This document shows, one piece after another, positions 17,324 through 25,651 of a stretch of DNA of 64,000 nucleotides (the stretch's first letter is position 1; every line of letters starts with the position of its first letter). The notes under the pieces were generated by a model, which was not told the DNA's origin, did not search any database, and was given only the letters and a program-made list of their open reading frames with translations. A program made the position numbers and the translations under genes. The stretch is from an uncultured Tissierellia bacterium (GTDB lineage Bacteria > Bacillota > Clostridia > Tissierellales > Peptoniphilaceae): assembly GCA_947253765.1 (NCBI GenBank), contig CAMYAK010000002.1, positions 147,598 to 211,597 on the forward strand. Reading direction: 5' to 3'.

Positions 17324-18147
17324 AAATATACCCCTCCCGTGAAAAGAAGTGCCATACCTGTTCCGAAAGCCATGGCTAAAGCAGAGGCCAATGCCGACAA
17401 TAGGTTACCTGCACCTGTAAGGTAGTCACCCTTTAAGGTATCTCTTATACCGTTAGTAAGTGTGTTTCCGGGAAATAAGCTTATCAAGGTCCCCATTATC
17501 ATGGCGTCCATATTTATAGACGGAATAAGTCTTGCAAAGGCAGCCAGAACCAAGGAGGCTATAAAGCTCTGCATAAATTGAGGGATGAAATCCCCTCCCA
17601 TTGCTCTCTTAGGCAATAATCTTAAAGTAGGAAGCATACTTGCCGCAGCAAGTCCGGAAAACAAGATCTCCAAGCTGTGTCCGCCAACCATCATAGTAAA
17701 ACCCATGCTCATAAGCACCCTGAAAATGATATTGGTGGACATATCCTTTTTCTTTTTGCTTAAGTTTAAAAGCTTGCTTTCAGCCTCCTGATATCCAATT
17801 TTATGGTCAAGCAATTCTCTGGAAATTTCATTTACAAGCTTTATATTATAAAGGTCTATGGTGTGCTTTTTAATTCTTTTAACAGCCGTATAGTTGTTTC
17901 CGCATTCGTCTGTTAGAGTTATAAGCAAGGAAGTTAAATATGAAATGGTTTCAAAATTATCCGTACCGGATAGGGACATGATTCTTTCAACAGTATCCTC
18001 TATCCTATATGTCTCAGCCCCGCTTTCAGTCAGTATGCTGCCTGCTAAGAGGGCCAGGTCCATGATAGTCTTGTTCTCATCACTAAGTGTTGGAATTTCC
18101 GTAGCTTGAGTAATTTTATTTCTGTTTTCAACTTGTAAAGATTCCAT
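17320..18147 (-). CDS. Threonine/serine exporter, ThrE N-half-like subunit (DUF1212/YjjP type)
   Basis: The 275-residue protein starts with a soluble region of about 130 residues containing the family block LAGSILTESGAETYRIEDTV, followed by five hydrophobic helices with the FPGNTLTNGIRD motif. Together with the next gene it reconstitutes a ThrE-type exporter that would expel excess threonine or serine. ATG 18147 follows GGAGG. An extended -10 promoter (18164-18172) lies just upstream, back to back with the tRNA-Leu promoter. Confidence 0.85.
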   Translation of the reverse strand: MESLQVENRNKITQATEIPTLSDENKTIMDLALLAGSILTESGAETYRIEDTVERIMSLSGTDNFETISYLTSLLITLTDECGNNYTAVKRIKKHTIDLYNIKLVNEISRELLDHKIGYQEAESKLLNLSKKKKDMSTNIIFRVLMSMGFTMMVGGHSLEILFSGLAAASMLPTLRLLPKRAMGGDFIPQFMQSFIASLVLAAFARLIPSINMDAMIMGTLISLFPGNTLTNGIRDTLKGDYLTGAGNLLSALASALAMAFGTGMALLFTGGVYL

Positions 18148-18163
18148 AAAAACCTCCGCGAAT

Positions 18164-18172
18164 ATTATAACA
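18164..18172 (-). promoter_or_regulatory. Extended -10 promoter of the thrE-like operon
   Basis: Minus-strand TGT followed directly by TATAAT, 17 bases upstream of the first exporter gene. No convincing -35 is present. The leader would be very short, leaving just room for the GGAGG site. Confidence 0.5.
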
Positions 18173-18179
18173 TGAGTGC

Positions 18180-18208
18180 TTGAAATAGAACGTACTATTG
18201 GTTATAAT
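18180..18208 (+). promoter_or_regulatory. Promoter of tRNA-Leu(CAG)
   Basis: TTGAAA, a 17-base spacer and a perfect TATAAT (18203-18208), with the tRNA starting 40 bases downstream. This is one of the best sigma-A-type promoters in the window and lies only 8 bases from the oppositely directed exporter promoter. Confidence 0.85.
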
Positions 18209-18247
18209 AAGCCTTGTTCAATTAATGGAAACTCGTCATATTCATAT

Positions 18248-18330
18248 GCGGGTGTGGCGGAACGGCAGACGCGCTAGTTTCAGGGACTAGTGGGAGCAAT
18301 CTCGTGGAGGTTCAAATCCTCTCACCCGCA
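18248..18330 (+). tRNA. tRNA-Leu (anticodon CAG)
   Basis: The acceptor stem GCGGGTG pairs with CACCCGC (18323-18329) with discriminator A18330. The anticodon stem CTAGT/ACTAG closes a 7-base loop with CAG. A long variable arm (TGGGAGCAATCTCGTGG region) makes it a class II tRNA, and the T-loop GGTTCAAATCC is standard. The 3' CCA is not encoded and must be added after transcription. It is a single gene with its own promoter and terminator. Confidence 0.96.
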
Positions 18331-18333
18331 CTA

Positions 18334-18370
18334 AAAAAGTCGACCAAGCTGAATGCCGGGTCGACTTTTT
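18334..18370. terminator. Bidirectional terminator between tRNA-Leu and the LysM gene
   Basis: AAAAAGTCGACC and GGTCGACTTTTT form a perfect 12-bp stem around a 13-base loop, with runs of A before and T after. It serves the tRNA on the plus strand and, by symmetry, the LysM gene ending at 18397 on the minus strand. Confidence 0.92.
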
Positions 18371-18396
18371 AATTTGAGCTTATTGTGCATGTATTA

Positions 18397-18705
18397 TTAG
18401 AATTTTGGTATCAAAATGGTTTGTCCGGGCTTTATAGTGCTTCCTTCTAAGTTATTAAGAATGTATATTTCCCTTACAAGGTCCCTGACATCCCTATTTT
18501 CCATGTCTGCACGATTCTTTGCAAGCATCCAGACGGTGTCACCTTTTCTTACAGTATATTCAATATTCTGATTCTCTTCCGCCCCATAAGCCTTATACGA
18601 TTCAAAAAGTCCAAAGCAAAGGGTGAAAAAAGAAGCAGACAAAATCAGCATGGATAATACGAAAACCTTAAATCTATTTTTATTTACAATTACCAAGTCT
18701 TTCAT
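18397..18705 (-). CDS. SOS-controlled LysM membrane protein, YneA-like division inhibitor
   Basis: The 102-residue product has a basic N-terminus, one membrane helix (about 14-34) and a single LysM domain (about 49-101, YTVRKGDTVWMLA to KPGQTILIP). Size and layout match YneA of Bacillus, the LysM protein that blocks division during the SOS response. The ATG at 18705 follows AAAGGAG at a good distance; the longer in-frame start at 18759 lies inside the promoter. Two LexA boxes overlap the promoter, which supports SOS induction. lexA, the usual neighbour of yneA, is not adjacent. The domain assignment is clear; the division-inhibitor role is inferred from layout and operators, since sequence identity to YneA cannot be judged here. 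Confidence 0.8.
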   Translation of the reverse strand: MKDLVIVNKNRFKVFVLSMLILSASFFTLCFGLFESYKAYGAEENQNIEYTVRKGDTVWMLAKNRADMENRDVRDLVREIYILNNLEGSTIKPGQTILIPKF

Positions 18706-18720
18706 AATGAACACTCCTTT

Positions 18721-18734
18721 AGAACATTTGTTCG
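18721..18734 (-). promoter_or_regulatory. LexA box 2, between -10 and ribosome binding site
   Basis: GAAC-ATTT-GTTC (18722-18733) fits the Gram-positive LexA (DinR) consensus GAAC-N4-GTTC. It lies 11 bases downstream of the -10 element, covering the likely transcript start region, and ends just before the AAAGGAG of the LysM gene. Confidence 0.8.
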
Positions 18735-18744
18735 ATCTAATTAA

Positions 18745-18773
18745 AGTATATACGAACATATGTTCCGGGTCAA
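18745..18773 (-). promoter_or_regulatory. Promoter of the LysM (yneA-like) gene
   Basis: Minus-strand TTGACC (18768-18773), a 17-base spacer and TATACT (18745-18750). The first LexA box occupies almost the whole spacer, so bound LexA would exclude RNA polymerase. Confidence 0.85.
18753..18766 (-). promoter_or_regulatory. LexA box 1, within the -35/-10 spacer
   Basis: CGAACATATGTTC followed by C; the core GAACATATGTTC (18754-18765) is a perfect palindrome and an exact match to the Gram-positive SOS box. Its centre is 31 or 32 bases from the centre of box 2, about three helical turns. Confidence 0.9.
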
Positions 18774-18808
18774 GTCTTCATTAGAAAAATTTATTTTTTA
18801 ATTTATGT

Positions 18809-20089
18809 TTATTTTAGATCCTCCAAGGCTTTAAGGCTTATCATGCAGGCCAGCTTAGCCTGGTCATAAACCAGACCGCCTTGATAGTAGGCGGTATATG
18901 GAGGCCTCATCGGTCCATCACAGCTTACTTCGATGGAAGATCCGTCAACAAAACCGCCTGACGCCATAATAACCTGATCTTTATAGCCGGGCATATCCCA
19001 CGGATAAGGGACCACGTCGGAACCGACGCTTGCTGCTCTTTGTATTGACCTTACAAAGGAAACCAGCTTATCGGGATCATTTAACTCAATAGACTGGATA
19101 ATGTCGCTTCTTGGATCGGCCAATCCGGGCATGCATACATAGGACCTGTTTTCATAAACTGCCGCAAAGAGGATAGCTCCTTTAAGGGCTTCCATTGTTA
19201 TGTGCGGCGCAAGGAAAAAGCCTTGTAATGTATTTCTGGTTGTTCCGAAGGTTAGGCCAGTATCCTTTCCAAGCCCCGGTGCCGTTAAGTGGTTAATGCA
19301 AAGTTCAATGAGGTCTTTTCTTCCGGCTATATAACCCCCGGACAGGGCTATTCCGCCGCCCGGATTTTTTATAAGGGAACCGGCCATAATATCAGCCCCC
19401 AGCTCTGTCGGCTCCTGCTTTTCAGTAAATTCACCATAGCAATTATCAACCATGACAATAGTTTCAGGTTTACGTTCATGTATAAAATCAATTGCTTCTT
19501 TTAATTCAGAAGTTGTAAAGGCCCTTCTGTTGGAGTAACCGGTAGATCTTTGCAATTCAACAAGCTTGAATTTCTTTTCAAGAGCCTTATCAAGCTTTTC
19601 ATAATCAATTTGGCCGTTATTTAAAAGGTCAATGTGTTGATATCCGACCCCTTTGCTTAACAAGTTGCCGGGCTCATCACCATCAATTCCTATAACCTGC
19701 TTTAATGTGTCATAGGGGTGTCCACCTGCTGCAAGCATGGTATCCCCTTTTTCTAATAGGGCAAATAATATGACGGAAAGAGCATGGGTGCCTGAGGCTA
19801 TTGAAGGCCTTACAATGCAGTCTTGAGCTTTAAAGGTATCTCTGAATACGTCCTCAGTCTTCTCCCTACCCCGGTCCCCATAACCGTAACCGGTTGCTGA
19901 AAAAAAGTCGGATTGGGATATCCTATGGTCCTGAAAAGCCTTTAAAACCTTTAATTGGTTGAAATTCTTAATCTCATCGAGCTTATCAAACCTGTCTTTA
20001 AGTCTTTTCTCCGCCTCATTAACCTCGATAAAAATTTTCTCCGGTATGTCAAAAGCTTCTCTATATAAATTTGAGAGATCCTTATCCAT
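18809..20089 (-). CDS. PLP-dependent enzyme of the YnbB family (methionine gamma-lyase-like, 'aluminium resistance' protein)
   Basis: A 426-residue fold-type I PLP enzyme related to cystathionine/methionine lyases. The conserved MVDNCYGEF segment and the AGSLIKNPGGG block, whose lysine should hold PLP, are intact, as is the HALSVILFALLEKGD cofactor region. The true reaction of this family is not established; the aluminium-resistance name is historical. ATG 20089 follows AAGGAG. It sits 10 bases behind miaA, an association seen in Bacilli and Clostridia, where hfq and lexA are often also nearby; neither is present here. Confidence 0.87.
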   Translation of the reverse strand: MDKDLSNLYREAFDIPEKIFIEVNEAEKRLKDRFDKLDEIKNFNQLKVLKAFQDHRISQSDFFSATGYGYGDRGREKTEDVFRDTFKAQDCIVRPSIASGTHALSVILFALLEKGDTMLAAGGHPYDTLKQVIGIDGDEPGNLLSKGVGYQHIDLLNNGQIDYEKLDKALEKKFKLVELQRSTGYSNRRAFTTSELKEAIDFIHERKPETIVMVDNCYGEFTEKQEPTELGADIMAGSLIKNPGGGIALSGGYIAGRKDLIELCINHLTAPGLGKDTGLTFGTTRNTLQGFFLAPHITMEALKGAILFAAVYENRSYVCMPGLADPRSDIIQSIELNDPDKLVSFVRSIQRAASVGSDVVPYPWDMPGYKDQVIMASGGFVDGSSIEVSCDGPMRPPYTAYYQGGLVYDQAKLACMISLKALEDLK

Positions 20090-20099
20090 TTAAAGCTCC

Positions 20100-21068
20100 T
20101 TAATTATCATTTTTATTAAAAAAAGCATCAATCTTATTAAGTATGTCTTCCAGGATTTCCCCTTCAGTCATTTGGGATTTTGAGTACCTATATGCCTTGT
20201 CATACCTTTTAAACCAGGTCTGTTGACGTTTTGCATAATTCCTGGAAAACCTTTTAATCAGCCCAACCAACTCATCTTTATTTATTAAACCTCTAAAATA
20301 CCAATAAAATTCCCTGTAGCCTATAGCCTGAAAAGCTTGGCTTTTATGGTTCTTAAAGTGGTCATAAAGGTTCATGTTTTCAGTTTCCAAACCCATATCC
20401 ATCATCTGATCAACCCTGAGATTTATTTTTTCATAGAGTATTTCCCTATCATCATCGAGGATAAAAATTATGGGGTCCCACAAAGGACTTGTTGCCTGTT
20501 CATTCTTAAGTGATGACATGGTTTTGCCTAAGCTATAATATACTTCCAGGGCCCTGACTATTTTCTTCCTTTCGGACAGATGAATATTTTCATATGCCTC
20601 CGGGTCAACTTTTCTGAGCTTATCGTAGAGGCTCCTTCCCCCGTCATTCTCATAGGCTGCGTTAAGCTCATTTCTAAGTTTCGGGCTTATATTAATAGTC
20701 GCAAATTGAAAATCGTGAATTACCGCATCTAAATAAAGGCCGGTCCCTCCAACAAACATTGGTACATGGCCCCTTTCAACTATTTCCCCTATCTTCTTGT
20801 ATGCCAATTGCTGGTAATCTTCAGAAGTAAAGCGCCGGCCCGGATCCACAATATCAATCATATGGTGGTCTATGCCCATCCTATCGTCTATTTTTAGCTT
20901 ATCAGTTCCTATGTCCATACCCCTATAAATCTGCATTGAGTCCATAGAGATTATTTCTGCACCTATGGCTTGTGCTATTTTAAGGGACAAGCTGCTTTTG
21001 CCGACCCCGGTCGGGCCTGTTAAAAATATGAGTTTTACCGGTTTTTGCCTCAATTTAGACGCATCCAT
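20100..21068 (-). CDS. miaA: tRNA dimethylallyltransferase
   Basis: Adds the dimethylallyl group to N6 of A37 in tRNAs reading UNN codons; MiaB, encoded 4.5 kb upstream, then methylthiolates it. The 322-residue protein has the P-loop GPTGVGKS (18-25), the SMDSMQIYRGMDIGTDK substrate region and the DIVDP and GGTGLYL motifs. ATG 21068 follows GAGGTG by seven bases; the earlier in-frame TTG at 21083 has no site of its own. It begins 15 bases after the mutL stop, so the two are co-transcribed. Confidence 0.97.
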   Translation of the reverse strand: MDASKLRQKPVKLIFLTGPTGVGKSSLSLKIAQAIGAEIISMDSMQIYRGMDIGTDKLKIDDRMGIDHHMIDIVDPGRRFTSEDYQQLAYKKIGEIVERGHVPMFVGGTGLYLDAVIHDFQFATINISPKLRNELNAAYENDGGRSLYDKLRKVDPEAYENIHLSERKKIVRALEVYYSLGKTMSSLKNEQATSPLWDPIIFILDDDREILYEKINLRVDQMMDMGLETENMNLYDHFKNHKSQAFQAIGYREFYWYFRGLINKDELVGLIKRFSRNYAKRQQTWFKRYDKAYRYSKSQMTEGEILEDILNKIDAFFNKNDN

Positions 21069-21083
21069 TGATATGCACCTCAA

Positions 21084-22958
21084 TTACTTGTTCCTCATAA
21101 ACCTGTTTTCAAGGTCTCTTTTTCCGGTGAAAATAAAAGTTGGCCTTCCATGAGGACAGCTGAGGGGGTATTGGCATTCTTTGAGGCTATTATACAGCGC
21201 CCTGACCTCATTTATATTAAGCTTATCACCTTGCTTTACAGAAGCCTTACAAGCCTTCATTGCACAAGCTTCCATAAACCTGTCCAAGGAGAAAACGTCT
21301 TTGTTGTCCATGTTTATATCCAAAATATCGTACAGAATTTGCATATACTCACCGGATGAGAAACCGGCAGGAACTCCGGTTATATAGACATCTTCGTTCT
21401 TTTCTATTAGAAAAGTAAATCCGAGTTTCTTCAACATGCTTTCTCTTGATTCAAACTTATCAAGGCTCATGTCATCCAACAAGATCCTTTCCTTATCCAG
21501 GAGTTTTTGACTGACCGAAGTGGAGCTCTTTAGCTTCTTCAAAAATCTTTCATAGTTGACCCTTTCATGGGCTGCATGTTGGTCAAAGATCAGAAGTCTG
21601 TCCTCTTTTATATCTTCAAAAATAATATAGGTTTTAAATACAATTCCTATAAAATTCAGACTTTCATAATCGGGCAGGAGGCCTCTTGCTCCCAATTCAT
21701 TTATGCTTAAGGGGTCTTCCTCTTTTATTGATTCCAGGTACCGACTTCCGAAATCTTCATATTCGAATGTCCCGTTATCATCATACTCTTCATAATTTGA
21801 TCGGTCAGATGAGGAATCCGGCTCTAAATTATTCAATATAAAGGGTTGAGGCTTTTTATCCTCTACCTGAACAGGCTTGGAATAAGTATCAAGAATTTCC
21901 TTATAACTATCTTCAGAAGTAAGGTCCATAAGCAGTCCGGGCCTCTTTTCCATGTTCTTTTCACCCGGGATAGCCGAGGATTCATAAAGTTTTCTATCGA
22001 TTTCATAACTTATGAGATCGAGCAACTCACCGGCTCCGAAATATGAGACCTTCTTTTTATTGGGATGGATATTAATATCCAGATTGGCAGGGTCGGTCTC
22101 TATAAATAGTTGGAAGGCTGGATAGCGTCCGTTCGGTATGATGGACTTGTAGCATTCTTCTATCCTATCCCTAATTTGATCGTCCTCTACAAGGCGGCCG
22201 TTTAAGAATATATGTTGCATTTGACGGTTGCCTCTGTAATATGTGTTGTTTGAAACCATACCTCTTATCTTGTAATTATTGCTCTCTCCTTCAATCTGCA
22301 GGATAGAGTCGTAATACGAGGATCCGAATAAAAGCAAAAGGTTCTCTTTGGGATCAGCATTGCCTGATGTCTGAAAAATCCTCTTTCCTTCTCTTGTATA
22401 TCTAAAAGAAATTCCGGGATTGCCGACAGCCAGATTATACATTAGTTTGCTGATCCTGCTGCCCTCGGCAGATCCTGAAGACAGAAACTTACGCCTTACG
22501 GGAAGGTTAACGAAGAGGTCCTCAACCTTCATCTGGGTCCCGACCGACATAACAACCGGCATTTGTGAAACCTTACGCCCACCTTCAAAGACAAGCTCAA
22601 TCCCTTCACCCATATTCTTTGTCCTGCTCCTGGCTGTCAGTCTGGAACAGGCTGCAATGGAAGCCAAGGCCTCGCCCCTGAATCCCATGGATTTTATCTT
22701 AAATAGGTCGGAAAAATCCAGAATTTTAGATGTTGCATGTCTTGTAAATGCCAGGTCAAGGTCTTCTTTTTCAATGCCCCATCCGTCATCTGTTACAATT
22801 ATGGACTGCTTACCCCCATCAATAATTTCAAGTGAAATGTTTTCGGCACCTGCATCTATGGAGTTCTCGATGAGCTCCTTGACTACAGAAACCGGCCTTT
22901 CAATAACCTCACCTGCAGCAATTTTCTCAATTGTATTCTCATCCAATAGATGGATCAT
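21084..22958 (-). CDS. mutL: DNA mismatch repair protein MutL
   Basis: The 624-residue protein has the GHKL ATPase motifs in its first 120 residues (ELIENSIDAGA, TDDGWGI, GFRGEALASI), a variable linker (about 330-430) and a C-terminal endonuclease domain with DQHAAHERVNYE and the CPHGRP metal-site motif. It is therefore the nicking type expected in bacteria lacking MutH. ATG 22958 follows GAGAGGAAGG. It is 21 bases downstream of mutS and probably in one transcript with miaB, mutS, miaA and the PLP enzyme gene. Confidence 0.97.
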   Translation of the reverse strand: MIHLLDENTIEKIAAGEVIERPVSVVKELIENSIDAGAENISLEIIDGGKQSIIVTDDGWGIEKEDLDLAFTRHATSKILDFSDLFKIKSMGFRGEALASIAACSRLTARSRTKNMGEGIELVFEGGRKVSQMPVVMSVGTQMKVEDLFVNLPVRRKFLSSGSAEGSRISKLMYNLAVGNPGISFRYTREGKRIFQTSGNADPKENLLLLFGSSYYDSILQIEGESNNYKIRGMVSNNTYYRGNRQMQHIFLNGRLVEDDQIRDRIEECYKSIIPNGRYPAFQLFIETDPANLDINIHPNKKKVSYFGAGELLDLISYEIDRKLYESSAIPGEKNMEKRPGLLMDLTSEDSYKEILDTYSKPVQVEDKKPQPFILNNLEPDSSSDRSNYEEYDDNGTFEYEDFGSRYLESIKEEDPLSINELGARGLLPDYESLNFIGIVFKTYIIFEDIKEDRLLIFDQHAAHERVNYERFLKKLKSSTSVSQKLLDKERILLDDMSLDKFESRESMLKKLGFTFLIEKNEDVYITGVPAGFSSGEYMQILYDILDINMDNKDVFSLDRFMEACAMKACKASVKQGDKLNINEVRALYNSLKECQYPLSCPHGRPTFIFTGKRDLENRFMRNK

Positions 22959-22979
22959 AATGCCTTCCTCTCAAAATAA

Positions 22980-25616
22980 TTAAGCCTGTTCCTGATCGTC
23001 CGTCTCATCGAGCTTTTTTGCCCGGTCTACAATTTCATTTAGCTTTATAATCGCTTGAAATGGAGACAGTTGATTTATATCTATCTCCTTTAAATCGTCC
23101 AAAAACCTTGAAATCCTATAGTCTGTAAAGCTTCTTTGCTCGGTATTTTCAGCTATCACAGCCAAGTCATTCAAGTCGTGTATGTTGTTTAAGATAAAGG
23201 ATGCCCGGTCAAGTATTGACGGTTTAAGGCCGGAAAGTTTTGCAACTTCAATTCCATAGGACTTGTCAGCCTTCCCCTTGACAATTTTTCTTAAGAATAG
23301 GAGCTTCCCGTTTTTTTCTTTTATATCCATCTTCATGTTGACAATGGGATTATCCTGATCAGCCAATAAGGTGAGCTCGTGGTAATGAGTTGCGAAGAGG
23401 GTCTTGGCCTTTAATTTATTCGAGAGATACTCAAGAATTGCATAAGCTATGGACATTCCGTCATTGGTGGATGTCCCCCTACCGACCTCATCAAGAACCA
23501 AAAAGCTGTTTTCTCCGGCATTATCCAGAATCTCAGCCATTTCCTCCATCTCGACCATAAAAGTGGACTGACCTCCTGCCAGGTAGTCACTTGCACCTAT
23601 CCTTGTAAAAACCCGGTCGCATATTGACAAGCTGCAGGTCTTAGCAGGGACAAATGAACCCATATGGGCCATTATTATTATGAGAGCATTTTGCCTCATA
23701 TATGTCGATTTTCCGGCCATGTTAGGACCTGTGATGATTTGTATCCGGTTATTTTTCTCACCTATTTCCAGGTCGTTCGGTATAAAGTCCACATTTTGCA
23801 TCAGTTCAACAACCGGGTGGCGGCCTCCCTTGATAGAAATCTCGTCTCGATCGTGGAAGTTGGGTCTGCAATAATTTTCATCTGCCGCCGACTGAGCAAA
23901 TGATGCCAATACATCAAGCCTTCCCAATATATGGGCAAGGTCCTGGATCCTAATTGCCCTATCTGAAATATACTGCCTTATTGCCTGGAATATCCTATAT
24001 TCTTCGTTATTTATGGCCTGTTCATCACCCATGATCTTTCCGGCCTGGTGGTCAAGAAAATCAGTGGTAAATCTTTCAGCATTTTTTAAGGTCTGTTTTC
24101 TTCGATAATAATCAGGGACCTTGTCATAGTTGGACTTCGTTACCTCTATAAAATATCCTGCATTTTTTCTATAGATAATCCTCAAATTGGAAATCCCGGT
24201 TTTTTCCTTCTCTTCCTGCTCATAGCCGCCAAGGGCCTTCAATGCGTTATCGCTTGAAGATCTGAGGGCATCCAGGTCCGGGTTGAAACCCTGTTTAATC
24301 AGGCCCCCGTCAGTAATCGTTAATGGCGGATCCTCAACAATAGCCCTTTCTATCAGCTCTTTAATGTCGGATAGGGTGTCGATTTTCTTGGCCAAGGCCG
24401 CCAATTTCCCACCTGCAGACAAGAGCAGATCTTTAATTTCAGGAAGAGGCTCCAAGGAAAGAGAAAGGGCCAGAAGGTCCTTTGCGTTTCCCCTATTGAA
24501 TGAGAATTTCCCAAGCAGTCTCTCCAGGTCATATATCCTTCCAATGCACTCTCTTAAGGGGATTCTGACAGTTAATGAGTTCTTGAGCTCCTCAACCAGG
24601 TCCAACCTGTCATTAATTTTTACGGGATCTAACAAGGGCCTGTCAATCCAACTGTGGAGCATGCGAGCCCCCATGCTGGTCTTTGTCCTATCCATTGCCC
24701 AGTATAGGCTCCCCCGCTTTTCATGGTTATAGAGGCTGTACTGGAGTTCAAGATTTTTCCTGGTTGTTGCATTTACTTTCATGTAATCTTCAAAATCAAC
24801 CAAGTTAAAATTCCTGAGGTGGCTTAGCTCTTCCTCCTGAAATGCATAAACATAGTCTAATAAGGCAGATGCCGCAATAGCTGAAACCAACTTGCTCTTC
24901 ATCTTGTTTCTAACTGCAGGACCAAGGTGCCTTTCAATATTTTTTAAGGCTGAAAGGGCATCCTTGCTGTCAATGTTCATATAGCTTAAAAAGAAGCCTG
25001 AAGCATTGAGGCTTTCAACAAGTTTCTTGGTTTGGTCGGAATTATCATCATCATTAAGAATAAGGATCTCTGAGGGGTCAATGGCCGATATGTTATTGAT
25101 TACGTTAAGCACCATATTTGTTGGAGTAAATGAAAGTTCTCCACAATTTAACTCGCCTGTAGAAATATCCCCATAGCACAGACCGCAAAAATCATTATGT
25201 AAGTATAAAGCCAATAAATAGTTATTTTTTTTCTTATCAAGACCTGATATTTCCGTAAGCGTTCCAGGCGTTATGATCCTTGTAACAGCCCTTTTAACAA
25301 GGCCTTGGGCCTCTTTCGGGTCTTCCATCTGCTCAACTATAGCTACTTTTCTACCACTTTCTACAAGCTTTGAAATATAGTTTGAGACTGAATGATATGG
25401 GACACCGCACATTGGAGCTCTTTCTTCCAATCCGCATGACTTTCCGGTAAGGGCTAATTCCAATATCCTGGAGGCATCTATTGCATCTTCAAAAAACATT
25501 TCGTAAAAGTCTCCCAACCTATACATAATAATGCATTCGGGGTAGGTCTTTTTAATTGAAACATAGTGCTGCATCATTGGCGACAAGCTGTCAATATCAA
25601 TGTCTTTAATATACAA
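22980..25616 (-). CDS. mutS: DNA mismatch repair protein MutS
   Basis: Recognises mismatches and loops. The 878-residue protein starts with the mismatch-binding domain (SPMMQHYVSIK at about 12-23, with the GDFYEMF Phe-x-Glu wedge), followed by connector, lever and clamp regions and the ABC-type ATPase with Walker A GPNMAGKST (630-638) and the TLFATHYHEL motif. The start is TTG 25616, because AAAGGAGG lies at ideal spacing before it and the first ATG is already inside the conserved SPMMQ block. It begins 35 bases after miaB. Confidence 0.97.
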   Translation of the reverse strand: MYIKDIDIDSLSPMMQHYVSIKKTYPECIIMYRLGDFYEMFFEDAIDASRILELALTGKSCGLEERAPMCGVPYHSVSNYISKLVESGRKVAIVEQMEDPKEAQGLVKRAVTRIITPGTLTEISGLDKKKNNYLLALYLHNDFCGLCYGDISTGELNCGELSFTPTNMVLNVINNISAIDPSEILILNDDDNSDQTKKLVESLNASGFFLSYMNIDSKDALSALKNIERHLGPAVRNKMKSKLVSAIAASALLDYVYAFQEEELSHLRNFNLVDFEDYMKVNATTRKNLELQYSLYNHEKRGSLYWAMDRTKTSMGARMLHSWIDRPLLDPVKINDRLDLVEELKNSLTVRIPLRECIGRIYDLERLLGKFSFNRGNAKDLLALSLSLEPLPEIKDLLLSAGGKLAALAKKIDTLSDIKELIERAIVEDPPLTITDGGLIKQGFNPDLDALRSSSDNALKALGGYEQEEKEKTGISNLRIIYRKNAGYFIEVTKSNYDKVPDYYRRKQTLKNAERFTTDFLDHQAGKIMGDEQAINNEEYRIFQAIRQYISDRAIRIQDLAHILGRLDVLASFAQSAADENYCRPNFHDRDEISIKGGRHPVVELMQNVDFIPNDLEIGEKNNRIQIITGPNMAGKSTYMRQNALIIIMAHMGSFVPAKTCSLSICDRVFTRIGASDYLAGGQSTFMVEMEEMAEILDNAGENSFLVLDEVGRGTSTNDGMSIAYAILEYLSNKLKAKTLFATHYHELTLLADQDNPIVNMKMDIKEKNGKLLFLRKIVKGKADKSYGIEVAKLSGLKPSILDRASFILNNIHDLNDLAVIAENTEQRSFTDYRISRFLDDLKEIDINQLSPFQAIIKLNEIVDRAKKLDETDDQEQA

Positions 25617-25651
25617 TTTTGCCTCCTTTCATAAAAATTATCGATAAATAA

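Noticed and set aside
24283..24732. 149-codon open frame antisense to mutS
   Set aside because: Lies wholly within the conserved MutS core on the other strand, and shows Ser/Leu/Arg-rich shadow composition with no start signals.
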